NCBI GenBank assembly: GCA_036675275.1
Contig: JAKFFG010000026.1
Span: 164,978 to 228,977, forward strand
Direction of reading: 5' to 3'
Source of the DNA: Pollutimonas sp036675275
GTDB taxonomy: Bacteria > Pseudomonadota > Gammaproteobacteria > Burkholderiales > Burkholderiaceae_B
Length of the DNA stretch: 64,000 nt
Part shown: positions 34,453 to 43,635 of the stretch, piece after piece
Layout of the letters: each line of letters starts with the position of its first letter
Numbering within the stretch: the first letter of the stretch is position 1
The notes under the pieces: model-generated
Databases searched by the model: none
What the model was told of the DNA's origin: nothing
What the model saw: only the letters and a program-made list of their open reading frames with translations
Translations under genes and position numbers: made by a program

Positions 34453-35646
34453 TTATGGAAAAAACTTGCCCAGTTGATAACCGTTTACCTTCAGGCCATT
34501 CAAGACTATCGGCACCCCGACCGTAATCTCGCTGGATGGGGCAAACGGCTGCTGGAGCGCTTGCGGCGTCAAATAACTTGATGGAGGAAGGTTCTTCCTG
34601 ACTACCAGGGTACCGGAAAAATCAGTCAGATCCAGGACCAGCGTCGGCCACTCCTGGGGTTTGTCATGGGTGTTGCGCAAGGTCAGCTGCAAGATCATGG
34701 AGTCTGCCGCAGTCGATGATGTCGCGCCAGGCGCACCATCGGCCGCAGCGCCAGCGGCCGGTGCCTTCGATGCCGCCCCAGCACCGGCCGCCCCGGAACT
34801 TGCCGAAGCCCTTAACGAAGAACTCATGATGGAAATAAGATTGATCTTGCGCGAATAGGGCACCTCGCATCCCAGTTGGGCGCAAGCTGCAGTCAATAGA
34901 GGCCGCAAGGCAGGAACTTGCCCCGCGATCTGTCCGCGGTACACGTAGGCCAACTGCGCCAGCAGGAGCGCCAGACCGGCCACGATCAGCACGCCCCAGA
35001 ACAGCGACACAATACTGCGATAGCGCGGCACCTCGGGGCCAAGAAGGTCGGATGCGCGTCTATGGTCGTCGACGGCTGCCGTGCTGCGGGGTTCGACATA
35101 ACTGCGGGGCTCGACATAAATTTGGGGAGCCGGTCCCTGCATACCGCTGTCGTGTCGCACATCCTGACGCAATTCAGTGATGCTGGGCTCCGGCGGCGCA
35201 ATAATATCCCGTTCACGCCCCAGAACCGGCTCGGGACGACGCCCACGCACGACGGCCGGATCGGTGCCGGAGGGGTCTGCCTCGCCCATGCGGAATACCG
35301 GGTCCTGGCGCGACGGATCCCGACTGATTTGCTGGGTGGTTGAAATACTGAATGCGGGCCTGGCCGCGGCGGAGGGCAGCTTGCGCACCGGCTCGGGTTC
35401 GCGCGTCGAACCGGCTGCGAATGCAGGTTCTTTCTTGCCCTGCCGCTGACGCAATACGCTGGGCATGGAGGCCGTGCCGCCCGGCACAGGCGCGGCAGAT
35501 GCCTCGCCTCCCGGCACGACGGCGTCGTAGCCATCGAAGATGTGGGCACAACTGATGCACCGGATATAGCCCTTGCGCAACTGCAGTTGCTCAAGGGTGG
35601 CGGTAAATACAGTGCCGCATTGCGGGCAGCGCGTGGTCAAGTCCAT
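34453..35646 (-). CDS. Zinc-ribbon (MJ0042-type) and DUF3426 membrane protein
   Basis: 397 residues. The start TRCPQCGTVF and the later IRCISCAHIFDG form an N-terminal zinc ribbon. A long disordered, Pro/Arg/Glu-rich segment follows to about residue 205, then one membrane helix (SLFWGVLIVAGLALLLAQLAYVY, about 214-236) and a C-terminal DUF3426 domain with LRNTHDKPQEWPTLVLDLTDF. The cytoplasmic zinc finger joined to a periplasmic domain suggests a sensor or scaffold; function is unknown. It lies 24 bp downstream of prmA, an arrangement common in betaproteobacteria. GC-rich repeats of Ala residues occur before DUF3426. Confidence 0.88.
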   Translation of the reverse strand: MDLTTRCPQCGTVFTATLEQLQLRKGYIRCISCAHIFDGYDAVVPGGEASAAPVPGGTASMPSVLRQRQGKKEPAFAAGSTREPEPVRKLPSAAARPAFSISTTQQISRDPSRQDPVFRMGEADPSGTDPAVVRGRRPEPVLGRERDIIAPPEPSITELRQDVRHDSGMQGPAPQIYVEPRSYVEPRSTAAVDDHRRASDLLGPEVPRYRSIVSLFWGVLIVAGLALLLAQLAYVYRGQIAGQVPALRPLLTAACAQLGCEVPYSRKINLISIMSSSLRASASSGAAGAGAASKAPAAGAAADGAPGATSSTAADSMILQLTLRNTHDKPQEWPTLVLDLTDFSGTLVVRKNLPPSSYLTPQALQQPFAPSSEITVGVPIVLNGLKVNGYQLGKFFP

Positions 35647-35670
35647 ATATGTAAAAAGATCTTCTGGCCC

Positions 35671-36603
35671 TCAGGCCGTTCTTTGGCCGTGTAAACAGAC
35701 CCACCCTTCCCTCGCGCGCCATACACTCATCACCAGCCAGGGCGCATAGGCTTGCGCGACCTCTAGTGCCTGACGTTCCAGCACGCCCGAGAGTACCAGG
35801 TGGCCACCTGGCGCCACACGACTGGACAACATGGGCGCAAGCACCTTCAGCGGGTTCGACAGAATATTGGCCACGACGACCTGGGTTCGTCCCTCTGGCA
35901 ACTCATCGGGCAGCATGGCGTGTAAATCGACTCGATTGACCTTTGCATTGTAGCGGGTGGATTGCACCGCCTGCTCGTCGATATCGACAGCCTGTGTATA
36001 GCCTGCCCCGAGGAGTTTTGCCGCCAAGGCAAGTATTCCGGACCCGCAACCATAGTCCAACAGCGTCTCATTGCCGCGCAGGTTTTCGGCAAGCCATTCG
36101 AGGCATAAATGGGTGGTTGGATGACTGCCTGTGCCAAAGGCCAGGCCGGGGTCCAGCTCAATGTGTATCACGCCACTGTTGTCTGCGGCCTGCCGATCGG
36201 CCGCCACTGGCACCTCGGGGTCGTCGCGATGCCAGCTCGGAACAATCCATATGCGGTCGCCCACCTGTATCGGCCCAAACTGGGATTGCGTCAAACGGAC
36301 CCAGTCGGCATCGGGAACATCACGCAGGGACCATTGATCATCGGAATAATCGGCGACGTCCGCGTCGCGCAGTTGTTCCAGGACCTGTCGCGGATCCAGT
36401 CCGTCAGGCAACAAGGCAACGACACGGTTGCGGTTCCAGGCGTTGATCTCGGGCTCCATGCCGGGTTCACCGAACAAGGGATTCTCGATATCGGTATCGC
36501 CATCGGCATCTTCCACGGATACCGACAGCACGCCGGCTTCCAGCAAGGCGTCGGAAAGCGCTTCCGCCTGTGCTTCCGGGCAAATCAGCACGAGTTCGCG
36601 CAT
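35671..36603 (-). CDS. prmA: Ribosomal protein L11 methyltransferase
   Basis: SAM-dependent enzyme that trimethylates ribosomal protein L11. 310 residues. The N-terminal substrate-recognition domain is followed by the catalytic domain with the FGTGSHPTT segment, motif I LDYGCGSGILALAAKLLGA, AVDIDEQAV, and the post-motif VVANILSNPL (N-[IL]-L). Length is standard (about 295-310). It lies 63 bp downstream of accC on the minus strand, in an accB-accC-prmA cluster typical of Burkholderiales. Confidence 0.96.
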   Translation of the reverse strand: MRELVLICPEAQAEALSDALLEAGVLSVSVEDADGDTDIENPLFGEPGMEPEINAWNRNRVVALLPDGLDPRQVLEQLRDADVADYSDDQWSLRDVPDADWVRLTQSQFGPIQVGDRIWIVPSWHRDDPEVPVAADRQAADNSGVIHIELDPGLAFGTGSHPTTHLCLEWLAENLRGNETLLDYGCGSGILALAAKLLGAGYTQAVDIDEQAVQSTRYNAKVNRVDLHAMLPDELPEGRTQVVVANILSNPLKVLAPMLSSRVAPGGHLVLSGVLERQALEVAQAYAPWLVMSVWRAREGWVCLHGQRTA

Positions 36604-36666
36604 AGTATTTCCATCAGTAAAACAGGGGCTGCGCCCCCGTTCATCAAACCAGACTGCACGCGCGTG

Positions 36667-38013
36667 TCAGGGACGCTGCGACAATTTGTGCTCGAGGTAG
36701 TGAATGCTGGTTCCGCCCTCGACGAAGCGGGCGTCCTGCATGAGCTCGCGGTGAAGAGGAATATTGGTCTGCACGCCTTCGACGGCCATCTCGGACAGCG
36801 CGATCTCCATACGGGCGATCGCTTGCTGGCGTGTGTCGCCGTAGGTGATCAGCTTGGCAATCATGGAATCATAATTGGGCGGGACCATGTATCCGGTATA
36901 TACGTGCGAATCCATGCGCACGCCGGGGCCACCTGGCGCATGCCAACTGGTAATGCGCCCTGGGCTGGGTGTAAATTTGAAGGCGTCTTCAGCGTTGATG
37001 CGGCATTCGATGGCGTGACCCTTGATGACCACGTCCCGTTGCCTGAGCAGGAATTTTTCGCCCGCAGCGATGAGAATCTGCTGCTGCACCAGATCTATAC
37101 CGGTAACCATCTCGGTAACCGTGTGCTCGACCTGTATGCGGGTATTCATCTCGATGAAGAAAAACTCGCCATTTTCGTACAGGAACTCAAAAGTACCGGC
37201 ACCACGGTAGTTGATCTTGCGGCATGCTTCGGCGCAGCGCTCGCCGATGCGCTCGATAAGACGACGCGCTATGCCTGGGGCCGGCGCCTCTTCAATAACC
37301 TTCTGGTGGCGCCTCTGCATGGAACAATCGCGTTCGCCCAGCCAGATTGCATTGCGCCCGCCATCGGCCAGAACCTGGATCTCGATATGGCGCGGATTTT
37401 CCAGGAACTTTTCGAGATAGACCTCGGGATTGTTGAATGCAGCTCCGGCCTCGGAACGGGTCATCGTAACGGCATTCAGCAAAGCGGCCTCGGTATACAC
37501 GACGCGCATGCCGCGACCACCACCCCCGCCTGCCGCCTTGATGATGACGGGATAACCGACCTCGCGCGCAATACGCAGTATGTCCTGGGGATCGTCGGGC
37601 AACGCGCCTTCAGAACCGGGAACGACCGGTACGCTTGCGGCAATCATGGCATGCTTGGCGCTGACCTTATCGCCCATGAGGCGTATGGATTCGGGGCGTG
37701 GACCGATGAAGACAAAGCCGCTTTTCTCAACCCGCTCGGCGAAGTCGGCATTTTCTGCCAGGAAACCATAGCCGGGGTGTATGGCCTCGGCATCGGTGAC
37801 TTCGGCGGCCGAGATAATCGCGGGCATGTTCAAGTAGCTGTCGCGGGCAGGCGCCGGCCCTATGCATACCGACTCGTCGGCCAGCCGCACGTATTTGGCG
37901 TCGCGGTCGGCTTCAGAATGGACCACGACTGTCTTGATGCCCAATTCACGGCACGCACGCTGGATGCGAAGGGCGATTTCTCCGCGATTGGCTATGAGAA
38001 TTTTTTCAAACAT
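36667..38013 (-). CDS. accC: Acetyl-CoA carboxylase, biotin carboxylase subunit
   Basis: ATP-dependent carboxylation of BCCP-biotin, the first half-reaction of malonyl-CoA formation. 448 residues. Visible are KILIANRGEIALRI at the start, the ATP-grasp glycine loop KAAGGGGGRGMR, EAPAPGI, EFLYENGEFFFIEMNTRIQVEHTVTE and the EMA-type C-terminal domain. Length equals that of E. coli AccC. accB ends 3 bp upstream, so the two are co-translated in fixed ratio. Confidence 0.98.
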   Translation of the reverse strand: MFEKILIANRGEIALRIQRACRELGIKTVVVHSEADRDAKYVRLADESVCIGPAPARDSYLNMPAIISAAEVTDAEAIHPGYGFLAENADFAERVEKSGFVFIGPRPESIRLMGDKVSAKHAMIAASVPVVPGSEGALPDDPQDILRIAREVGYPVIIKAAGGGGGRGMRVVYTEAALLNAVTMTRSEAGAAFNNPEVYLEKFLENPRHIEIQVLADGGRNAIWLGERDCSMQRRHQKVIEEAPAPGIARRLIERIGERCAEACRKINYRGAGTFEFLYENGEFFFIEMNTRIQVEHTVTEMVTGIDLVQQQILIAAGEKFLLRQRDVVIKGHAIECRINAEDAFKFTPSPGRITSWHAPGGPGVRMDSHVYTGYMVPPNYDSMIAKLITYGDTRQQAIARMEIALSEMAVEGVQTNIPLHRELMQDARFVEGGTSIHYLEHKLSQRP

Positions 38014-38016
38014 GAA

Positions 38017-38457
38017 TTAGCCAATGACAAACAGGGGTTGACCATACTCGACGGGCTCGCCGTTCTCGACCAGGATTTCCTTTATAACACCGGACTTATC
38101 AGCCTCGATCTCGTTAAGAAGTTTCATTGCCTCGATAATGCACAGCGGCTCGCCTTCTTTGACTGACTGCCCGACCTCGACAAAAGGCGATGCGCCAGGA
38201 TTTGGCGCGCGGTAGAACGTGCCGACCATGGGGGCCTTTACGGAGTGCCCGGCCGGTGCTGCCGGCGCAGCGGGTGCAGCGGGCGCGGCCGCTGCCGGCG
38301 CCGCCACCGGGGCTGGCTCAGGCGCGTACGCCACGGGCTGCATCGCCTGGGAAAATTTCACGATTCTGACCTTGCCTTCGCCCTCGGTAATTTCGAGTTC
38401 GGCTATGCCTGACTCGGCAACCAGGTCAATCAAGGTTTTCAGCTTTCTTAGGTCCAT
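38017..38457 (-). CDS. accB: Acetyl-CoA carboxylase biotin carboxyl carrier protein
   Basis: 146 residues. The N-terminal helix begins MDLRKLKTLIDLVAESGI. An Ala/Pro-rich flexible linker spans about residues 41-70, and the biotinyl domain carries the target lysine Lys112 in the EAMKL motif. The ATG at 38457 was preferred since it gives the conserved start and has a GGGAAG site; a longer frame adds 16 unsupported residues. It precedes accC by 3 bp. The 81 bp upstream to aroQ contain no evident promoter consensus. Confidence 0.97.
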   Translation of the reverse strand: MDLRKLKTLIDLVAESGIAELEITEGEGKVRIVKFSQAMQPVAYAPEPAPVAAPAAAAPAAPAAPAAPAGHSVKAPMVGTFYRAPNPGASPFVEVGQSVKEGEPLCIIEAMKLLNEIEADKSGVIKEILVENGEPVEYGQPLFVIG

Positions 38458-38538
38458 ACGAACTTCCCGTGGCACTGCTCTGCTGCCATCGCGCAGAGCA
38501 GGCATAATGATTAAAGGTTAAAAGAGATTGCGCTGCGC

Positions 38539-38973
38539 TCAGTTAGCCAAAGCATAGCGCAAGGCTGCTTCGTATCCGAAGGATCCCAGCCCCGCTACCA
38601 CTCCGACCGCCTTGTCGGCCAGGAAGGAATGGTGGCGGAAAGGTTCCCGCTTATGCACATTCGATAAATGCACTTCGATAAAAGGGATGTCGACAGCTGC
38701 CAGCGCGTCTCGAAGGGCTACGCTGGTATGAGTGTATGCCGCAGCATTGATAAGTATGAAGTCGGTGCCGTCCTGGCTTGCAGCCTGCACACGATCGACA
38801 AGCCCGCCTTCGTGATTGCTTTGGAATGCGGTGCAGCTTGCGCCGTTTTCACTGGCCAATTGCTGTAAACGCTGGTTAATATCGTTCAAAGTATGTCGTC
38901 CGTAGACCTCTGGCTCGCGTGTGCCGAGCAGATTGAGGTTGGGGCCGTGCAAAACAAGAATGTGCTGCGCCAT
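38539..38973 (-). CDS. aroQ: Type II 3-dehydroquinate dehydratase
   Basis: Third step of the shikimate pathway, 3-dehydroquinate to 3-dehydroshikimate. 144 residues, normal for the small dodecameric type II enzyme. Diagnostic segments: ILVLHGPNLNLLGTREPEVYG at the start, with the lid arginine and catalytic tyrosine; FQSNHEGGLVDR; ILINAAAYTHTSVALRDAL; and EVHLSNVHKREPFRHHS containing the general-acid histidine. It precedes accB-accC as in many proteobacteria. The next shikimate gene, aroE, is at 44511. Confidence 0.98.
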   Translation of the reverse strand: MAQHILVLHGPNLNLLGTREPEVYGRHTLNDINQRLQQLASENGASCTAFQSNHEGGLVDRVQAASQDGTDFILINAAAYTHTSVALRDALAAVDIPFIEVHLSNVHKREPFRHHSFLADKAVGVVAGLGSFGYEAALRYALAN

Positions 38974-39058
38974 CGCGGATTTTTTATGAAGACAGACCGC
39001 CTTTTTACGCTAAAAAGGGGTATTTGTCCATTAAAGCCTAGCAATTTTCATTTCGGTT

Positions 39059-39559
39059 TCATCCCAGGTCGACGATGATCTGGTCCAGTTCCGCCGGCTT
39101 GATCTGGCCCAGCAGCCGTTTGGCTACCTGGCCGTCCTTGTTGAATACCACCGTGAACGGCAGCCCTCCCTGCTTGTTGCCCAAAGAACGCATCAGCTTG
39201 ATGCCGCCATGCCCGGCAATGAGCAAGGGATACGATACCTGCACCTTCGTACCAAACTTTTCGACGTTCACCAGCGTATCGACCGCCAGGCCCACGAAAC
39301 TGACATTGCCATGCTTTTTGTGCAGAGCGTCCAGGTCGGGCATCTCTTTCACGCAAGGCGCGCACCATGTGGCCCAAAAGTTCAAGACCAGGGGTTTGCC
39401 CAGATAACGGGTAAATTCAACTTGCCGGCCTTGAAGATCCGGAAAGCCGTTAGCGTAAAAAGGATCGGGAGGCAACGCGCCAGCGTAAACCGACTGCAGT
39501 GGCAACACGGTACCCGCGGTGGCCGCCGCCGCGTAGCGCAGGAATTCTCGCCGTTTCAT
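39059..39559 (-). CDS. TlpA/ResA-type thiol-disulfide oxidoreductase with Tat signal
   Basis: 166 residues. The start MKRREFLRYAAAATAGTVLP is a twin-arginine signal, unusual for this family, which normally uses Sec or an anchor. The thioredoxin-like domain has the redox motif in WATWCAPCVKEMPDL, and the cis-Pro region in GGLPFTVVFNKDG. TlpA/ResA proteins keep cysteines reduced in the periplasm, for instance during cytochrome maturation. The ATG at 39559 was chosen because it starts the Tat signal; the longer frame lacks any signal. It is divergent from mpl and downstream of nothing obvious. Confidence 0.92.
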   Translation of the reverse strand: MKRREFLRYAAAATAGTVLPLQSVYAGALPPDPFYANGFPDLQGRQVEFTRYLGKPLVLNFWATWCAPCVKEMPDLDALHKKHGNVSFVGLAVDTLVNVEKFGTKVQVSYPLLIAGHGGIKLMRSLGNKQGGLPFTVVFNKDGQVAKRLLGQIKPAELDQIIVDLG

Positions 39560-39706
39560 ATGTCCAGTCCAGAGAAAATCAGAAGCACATTTATGATAGC
39601 ACCTGGCTTGCCGCCTCCAGTGCCGTGCCGCGGGAACAATACGGCCCGCCGGCGCCGGCGCCTGAGTTTTCATCCGACTGACTACAATAGGCGCCGGAGG
39701 AAAACA

Positions 39707-41071
39707 ATGCATCTACATATTCTTGGCATCTGCGGAACGTTCATGGGAGGCCTGGCGCTTATCGCCCGGGCGGCGGGCCATACCGTCACAGGATGCGATA
39801 CGGGGGTTTACCCTCCCATGAGCACTCAGCTCACGGAGCAAGGCATACGCCTGATCGAAGGCTTCGACGCTTCTCAGGTAGACCTGAAGCCTGACCTTTA
39901 CATCGTCGGCAATGTCGTCACCCGCGGCAATCCACTGATGGAAGCCATACTGGATCAGGGCCTGCCCTATACATCGGGGCCTCAATGGCTGGGTGTGGAA
40001 ATATTGCGAGGCCAGCATGTGCTGGCGGTCGCCGGCACGCATGGCAAGACCACCACCAGCTCGATGCTGGCCTGGATACTCGAGCACGCCGGCATGGAAC
40101 CCAATTTCCTCATCGGCGGCATTGCCGCCGACCTGAAGGTGTCGGCACGATATCGGCCGGACCAAAAGATCTTTGTGATCGAGGCCGACGAGTACGACAC
40201 GGCATTTTTCGACAAACGCTCGAAGTTTGTGCATTACCGGCCCCGTACGGCTGTGTTGAACAACCTCGAGTTCGATCACGCCGACATTTTTTCGGACCTG
40301 TCGGCCATCGAAAACCAGTTCCACCATCTCGTTCGGACCATACCTTCTCAGGGCCGCATCATTCGCCCGACCGCTTGCGAGTCGCTGGACCGGGTTTTGT
40401 CGCGTGGCTGCTGGACGCCCGTCCAGACCTTCGGTCCCAGGGGCCAATGGCAGGCCGTTCCCGACGCGCGTGCCAGCGATTTTGAGATCATCTGCGACGA
40501 CGTCCCCGTTGGCACCCTGCATTGGGACCTTACCGGCGAACACAACCGCATGAACGCCCTGGCCGCCCTCGCCGCGGCCGAGCACCTGGGTGTTTCGCCG
40601 CAGGCCGGAATCGAAGCGCTTTCGGCTTTCCAGGGTGTCAAGAGACGCATGGAGCTGCGTGGGACTGTCAAGGGCATCAAGGTCTACGACGATTTCGCCC
40701 ACCATCCCACCGCCATCGCCACAACACTGCAGGGCTTGCGCAAGCAAACGGGCGCGCAGCGCATCCTGGCCGTCATCGAGCCACGCTCCAACACAATGAA
40801 GCTGGGCACCATGGCCGCCCGCCTGCCCGCCGCCCTGCAAGAAGCCGACCTTACCTTCTGCTTTGGCGCTTCCGGAGGCAAACATGCGCTGGGCTGGAAC
40901 CCGGCCCTCGTATTGGCCCCATTGGGCGAGCGCGCATCGGCCTACGATGACTTGGACAAACTTATCGATGCCATATGCTTGTCAGCGCAGCCCGGGGATT
41001 CTATTCTGGTAATGAGCAACGGAAGTTTTGGGGGAATACATCAAAAGCTTCTCGACCGCCTGCAACCCTGA
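39707..41071 (+). CDS. mpl: UDP-N-acetylmuramate:L-alanyl-gamma-D-glutamyl-meso-diaminopimelate ligase
   Basis: Murein-recycling ligase that joins recovered tripeptide to UDP-MurNAc. 454 residues. The Mur ligase pattern is clear: N-terminal HILGICGTFMGGLALIAR, P-loop AGTHGKTTTSSMLAWIL near residue 107, FVIEADEYDTAFFDKRSKF, and GEHNRMNALAALAAAEHLG. The C-terminal domain has DDFAHHPTAI. The ATG at 39707 follows GGAGG by 7 bases. Together with anmK and mtgA it shows that this organism recycles its cell wall. A TACAAT hexamer 18 bp upstream may be the -10 box. Confidence 0.96.
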   Translation: MHLHILGICGTFMGGLALIARAAGHTVTGCDTGVYPPMSTQLTEQGIRLIEGFDASQVDLKPDLYIVGNVVTRGNPLMEAILDQGLPYTSGPQWLGVEILRGQHVLAVAGTHGKTTTSSMLAWILEHAGMEPNFLIGGIAADLKVSARYRPDQKIFVIEADEYDTAFFDKRSKFVHYRPRTAVLNNLEFDHADIFSDLSAIENQFHHLVRTIPSQGRIIRPTACESLDRVLSRGCWTPVQTFGPRGQWQAVPDARASDFEIICDDVPVGTLHWDLTGEHNRMNALAALAAAEHLGVSPQAGIEALSAFQGVKRRMELRGTVKGIKVYDDFAHHPTAIATTLQGLRKQTGAQRILAVIEPRSNTMKLGTMAARLPAALQEADLTFCFGASGGKHALGWNPALVLAPLGERASAYDDLDKLIDAICLSAQPGDSILVMSNGSFGGIHQKLLDRLQP

Positions 41072-41084
41072 AGGAATATGCCCC

Positions 41085-41717
41085 ATGATCCTGTACCTGC
41101 ACGGTTTCCGTTCATCGCCCAAGTCCAGCAAGGCCATGCTTATGGCACAAGCCATGCGCGGCCGCGGCCTGAGCCAGGATTGGGTTTGTCCCCAGCTGCC
41201 GGCCAGTCCGCAACACGCCATTGCTCTGGCCAACCACCTGATAGAGCAGGCTGTCAAAGACAAAGGCTTGCAGCCTGAACACGATCTCACTATTGTCGGT
41301 TCATCGCTGGGCGGCTACTACGCCACTTGCCTGACCGAATACTGGAAGTGCCGGGCTGTCGTGCTTAACCCAGCCGTCTATGCGGCCCGCGATCTGGCGA
41401 CACAGGTCGGCGAGCACACGCTGTATCATTCGACGGACCCGTTTGTTTTCCTGCCCGAATACGTCGACGAACTGGCAGAGATGGCGGTAGGTAAACCAAC
41501 CCGGCCTGAGCGATACTATTTATTGGCAACCAAGGGCGACGAAGTCCTCGACTGGCACGAAATGGCCGAGTGGTATGCGGGTAGCCAGGGCCGCATACTC
41601 GAAGGCGGCGATCACGGCTTGTCCGACTTTCCCCAATGGCTACCGGAAGTCCTGGCGTTTGCTTTGGGCGCCCGCCCGTATCCGACACAAACCGACATGC
41701 CGCAGCGCATGTCCTGA
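41085..41717 (+). CDS. YqiA-family esterase
   Basis: 210 residues, UPF0227/YqiA-type alpha/beta hydrolase. The start is ILYLHGFRSSPKSSKA, the nucleophile serine lies in GSSLGGYYATCLTE near residue 77, VLNPAV follows, and GDEVLDW and GGDHGLSDF provide the likely acid and histidine. E. coli YqiA hydrolyses short acyl esters; physiological substrate unknown. The ATG at 41085 follows AAGGA and lies 13 bp after mpl; the RNB gene starts 9 bp downstream. The three are probably one transcript. Confidence 0.93.
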   Translation: MILYLHGFRSSPKSSKAMLMAQAMRGRGLSQDWVCPQLPASPQHAIALANHLIEQAVKDKGLQPEHDLTIVGSSLGGYYATCLTEYWKCRAVVLNPAVYAARDLATQVGEHTLYHSTDPFVFLPEYVDELAEMAVGKPTRPERYYLLATKGDEVLDWHEMAEWYAGSQGRILEGGDHGLSDFPQWLPEVLAFALGARPYPTQTDMPQRMS

Positions 41718-41726
41718 TGGAAAATT

Positions 41727-43613
41727 ATGTACGTTCTTTACGAAGACAGCGGAAACTTCAAGGCGGAAAAGATCTTTTCGCAAAGCGACTCCACCATGCA
41801 GGTGGAGTCGGAATCCGGCAAGCGCAGCAAAATCAAGAACACCAGCGTTCTGTTCAGCTTCGAGCAGCCGGCACCCGCCGTCATGCTCGAGCAAGCACGC
41901 GATCTTGCCCAGACTCTGGAAATCGATTTTCTTTGGGAGTGCGCCCCACAGGAAGAATTCGACGCCGCCACGTTTGCCCAGGACTACTTCGGGCATGCAC
42001 CCAGCGCGGTCGAGAAGGCCGGCCTGATCTTCGCCTTGAACAGTGCACCCGCTTATTTCCACCGGCGTGGAAAAGGACAATACCGTCCGGCGCCGCCCGA
42101 CATCCTGGCGGCGGCACTGGCGGCAATCGAAAAAAAGCAGAAACAGGCTGCCCAGCAACAAGAATGGACCGAACAACTGGTTGCCGGACAATTGCCCGAG
42201 GCCATTGCCGAAGTCGCCCATGCACTGCTGACACGTCCCGACAAAAACACACTGCAGTGGAAGGCTTTTGAAGCCGCGATCGAACAGCTGAACACCAATC
42301 CCGAAAAGCTCCTGTTGCAGCTGGGCGCCTGGCCGCATGCCCTGGCTGTGCACCAACACCGCTTCATGACTGCAAACTTCCCCAAAGGCACACAGTTTGC
42401 ACCGGTGCAAGTCAGCGAAATCAACGCCGACCTGCCCACAGCCGACGTGGTTGCCTATTCGGTCGACGACACCAGTACGACCGAAGTGGACGATGCTCTG
42501 TCCGTAACGCGGCTCGATGACGACATCGTGCGTATCGGCGTGCACATTGCGGCACCCGGCCTGGCCATCACTCGCGGCAGCGACCTGGACAAGCTCGCCC
42601 GGACACGCATGTCGACGGTATATATACCGGGCCTGAAGATTCCCATGCTGCCCAATGAGTTGATCGATGCGTTCTCGCTGGACGCCGGAAAGCCCAAGCC
42701 TGCCTTGTCGCTGTACGTAACGGCAAATCTGGCCACTGGCGAGCTGCTTTCAACGGAAACCCGGATCGAACGCATACAGGTGCGCGAAAACCTGCGGCAT
42801 AACCTGCTCGACGAGTTCGTCACCGACGAGGCTCTGGCCGACCCGCAATCCGACTTGCCATATGCCGAGTGGCTGCGGCCTTTATGGGCTTATGCGCAGC
42901 ACTTGTCGAAACAGCGCGAAGAAGTGCGCGGCAAGCCCGAAAACAACAATCGGGTCGAATATTCCTTTGTGCTTGATGGTCCTTACGACGATCCCGACAC
43001 ACCCGTGCAACTCGTCCCGCGCCGCCGCAATGCACCGCTGGATCGGCTGGTTGCCGAGTACATGATCATGACCAACAACATCTGGGGAGGCCTGCTGGCG
43101 CAACATGGCGTGCCGGGCATTTACCGCTCCCAGCAAATGGGCCGAGTACGCATGTCCACGCATGCCCTGCCGCACGAATCAATAGGCGTGCCCCAATATG
43201 CGTGGTGCACTTCGCCCCTGCGTCGCTATGTCGACCTGGTCAATCAGTGGCAATTGATTGCCACCGTTGAACACGGTGTGTCCGCAAGGCTGGTGGCTCC
43301 GTTCAAGCCGAAGGATGCCGATCTGTTTGCCATTATCGGCGCTTTCGAATCGCAATACACGGTATGGAGCGACTATCAGTCGGCCATGGAGCGCTATTGG
43401 TGCCTGCGCTGGCTGCAACAACAAGGCTTGCGCACTGTGCAGGCCAGTGTGTTGCGCGATGATCTCGTACGCCTCAGCTGTGCGCCGCTGGTAACCCGCA
43501 TTCCCGGCCTTCCCGAGCTCGAACGCGGGCACATCATCACGCTCGACATATTGGGCTTCGATGAACTGGCGCTTGAGCTGGATTGCCGGCTGCGCGAAAC
43601 TGCAATAGTCTGA
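41727..43613 (+). CDS. RNB-domain exoribonuclease (RNase II family)
   Basis: 628 residues. The RNB catalytic core starts near residue 245 and shows YSVDDTSTTEVDDALSV, with the magnesium-binding aspartates, then ARTRMSTVYIPGLKIPMLP, LSLYVTANL and, near the C-terminus, CTSPLRRYVDLVNQWQL, the signature of processive 3'-5' exonucleases. The N-terminal 240 residues lack clear cold-shock RNA-binding domains and instead contain helices with a Gln-rich stretch (KKQKQAAQQQEW), so it is shorter and different from RNase R. A C-terminal S1-like end is weak. Substrates cannot be read, but the aspartate set looks intact. Confidence 0.92.
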   Translation: MYVLYEDSGNFKAEKIFSQSDSTMQVESESGKRSKIKNTSVLFSFEQPAPAVMLEQARDLAQTLEIDFLWECAPQEEFDAATFAQDYFGHAPSAVEKAGLIFALNSAPAYFHRRGKGQYRPAPPDILAAALAAIEKKQKQAAQQQEWTEQLVAGQLPEAIAEVAHALLTRPDKNTLQWKAFEAAIEQLNTNPEKLLLQLGAWPHALAVHQHRFMTANFPKGTQFAPVQVSEINADLPTADVVAYSVDDTSTTEVDDALSVTRLDDDIVRIGVHIAAPGLAITRGSDLDKLARTRMSTVYIPGLKIPMLPNELIDAFSLDAGKPKPALSLYVTANLATGELLSTETRIERIQVRENLRHNLLDEFVTDEALADPQSDLPYAEWLRPLWAYAQHLSKQREEVRGKPENNNRVEYSFVLDGPYDDPDTPVQLVPRRRNAPLDRLVAEYMIMTNNIWGGLLAQHGVPGIYRSQQMGRVRMSTHALPHESIGVPQYAWCTSPLRRYVDLVNQWQLIATVEHGVSARLVAPFKPKDADLFAIIGAFESQYTVWSDYQSAMERYWCLRWLQQQGLRTVQASVLRDDLVRLSCAPLVTRIPGLPELERGHIITLDILGFDELALELDCRLRETAIV

Positions 43614-43635
43614 TGTTTTTCGGTACGGGCCAGAC

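Noticed and set aside
36109..38166. A 685-codon open frame on the plus strand opposite prmA, accC and accB
   Set aside because: It mirrors high-GC coding sequence on the other strand, has no family motif, and the opposite genes are unambiguous.
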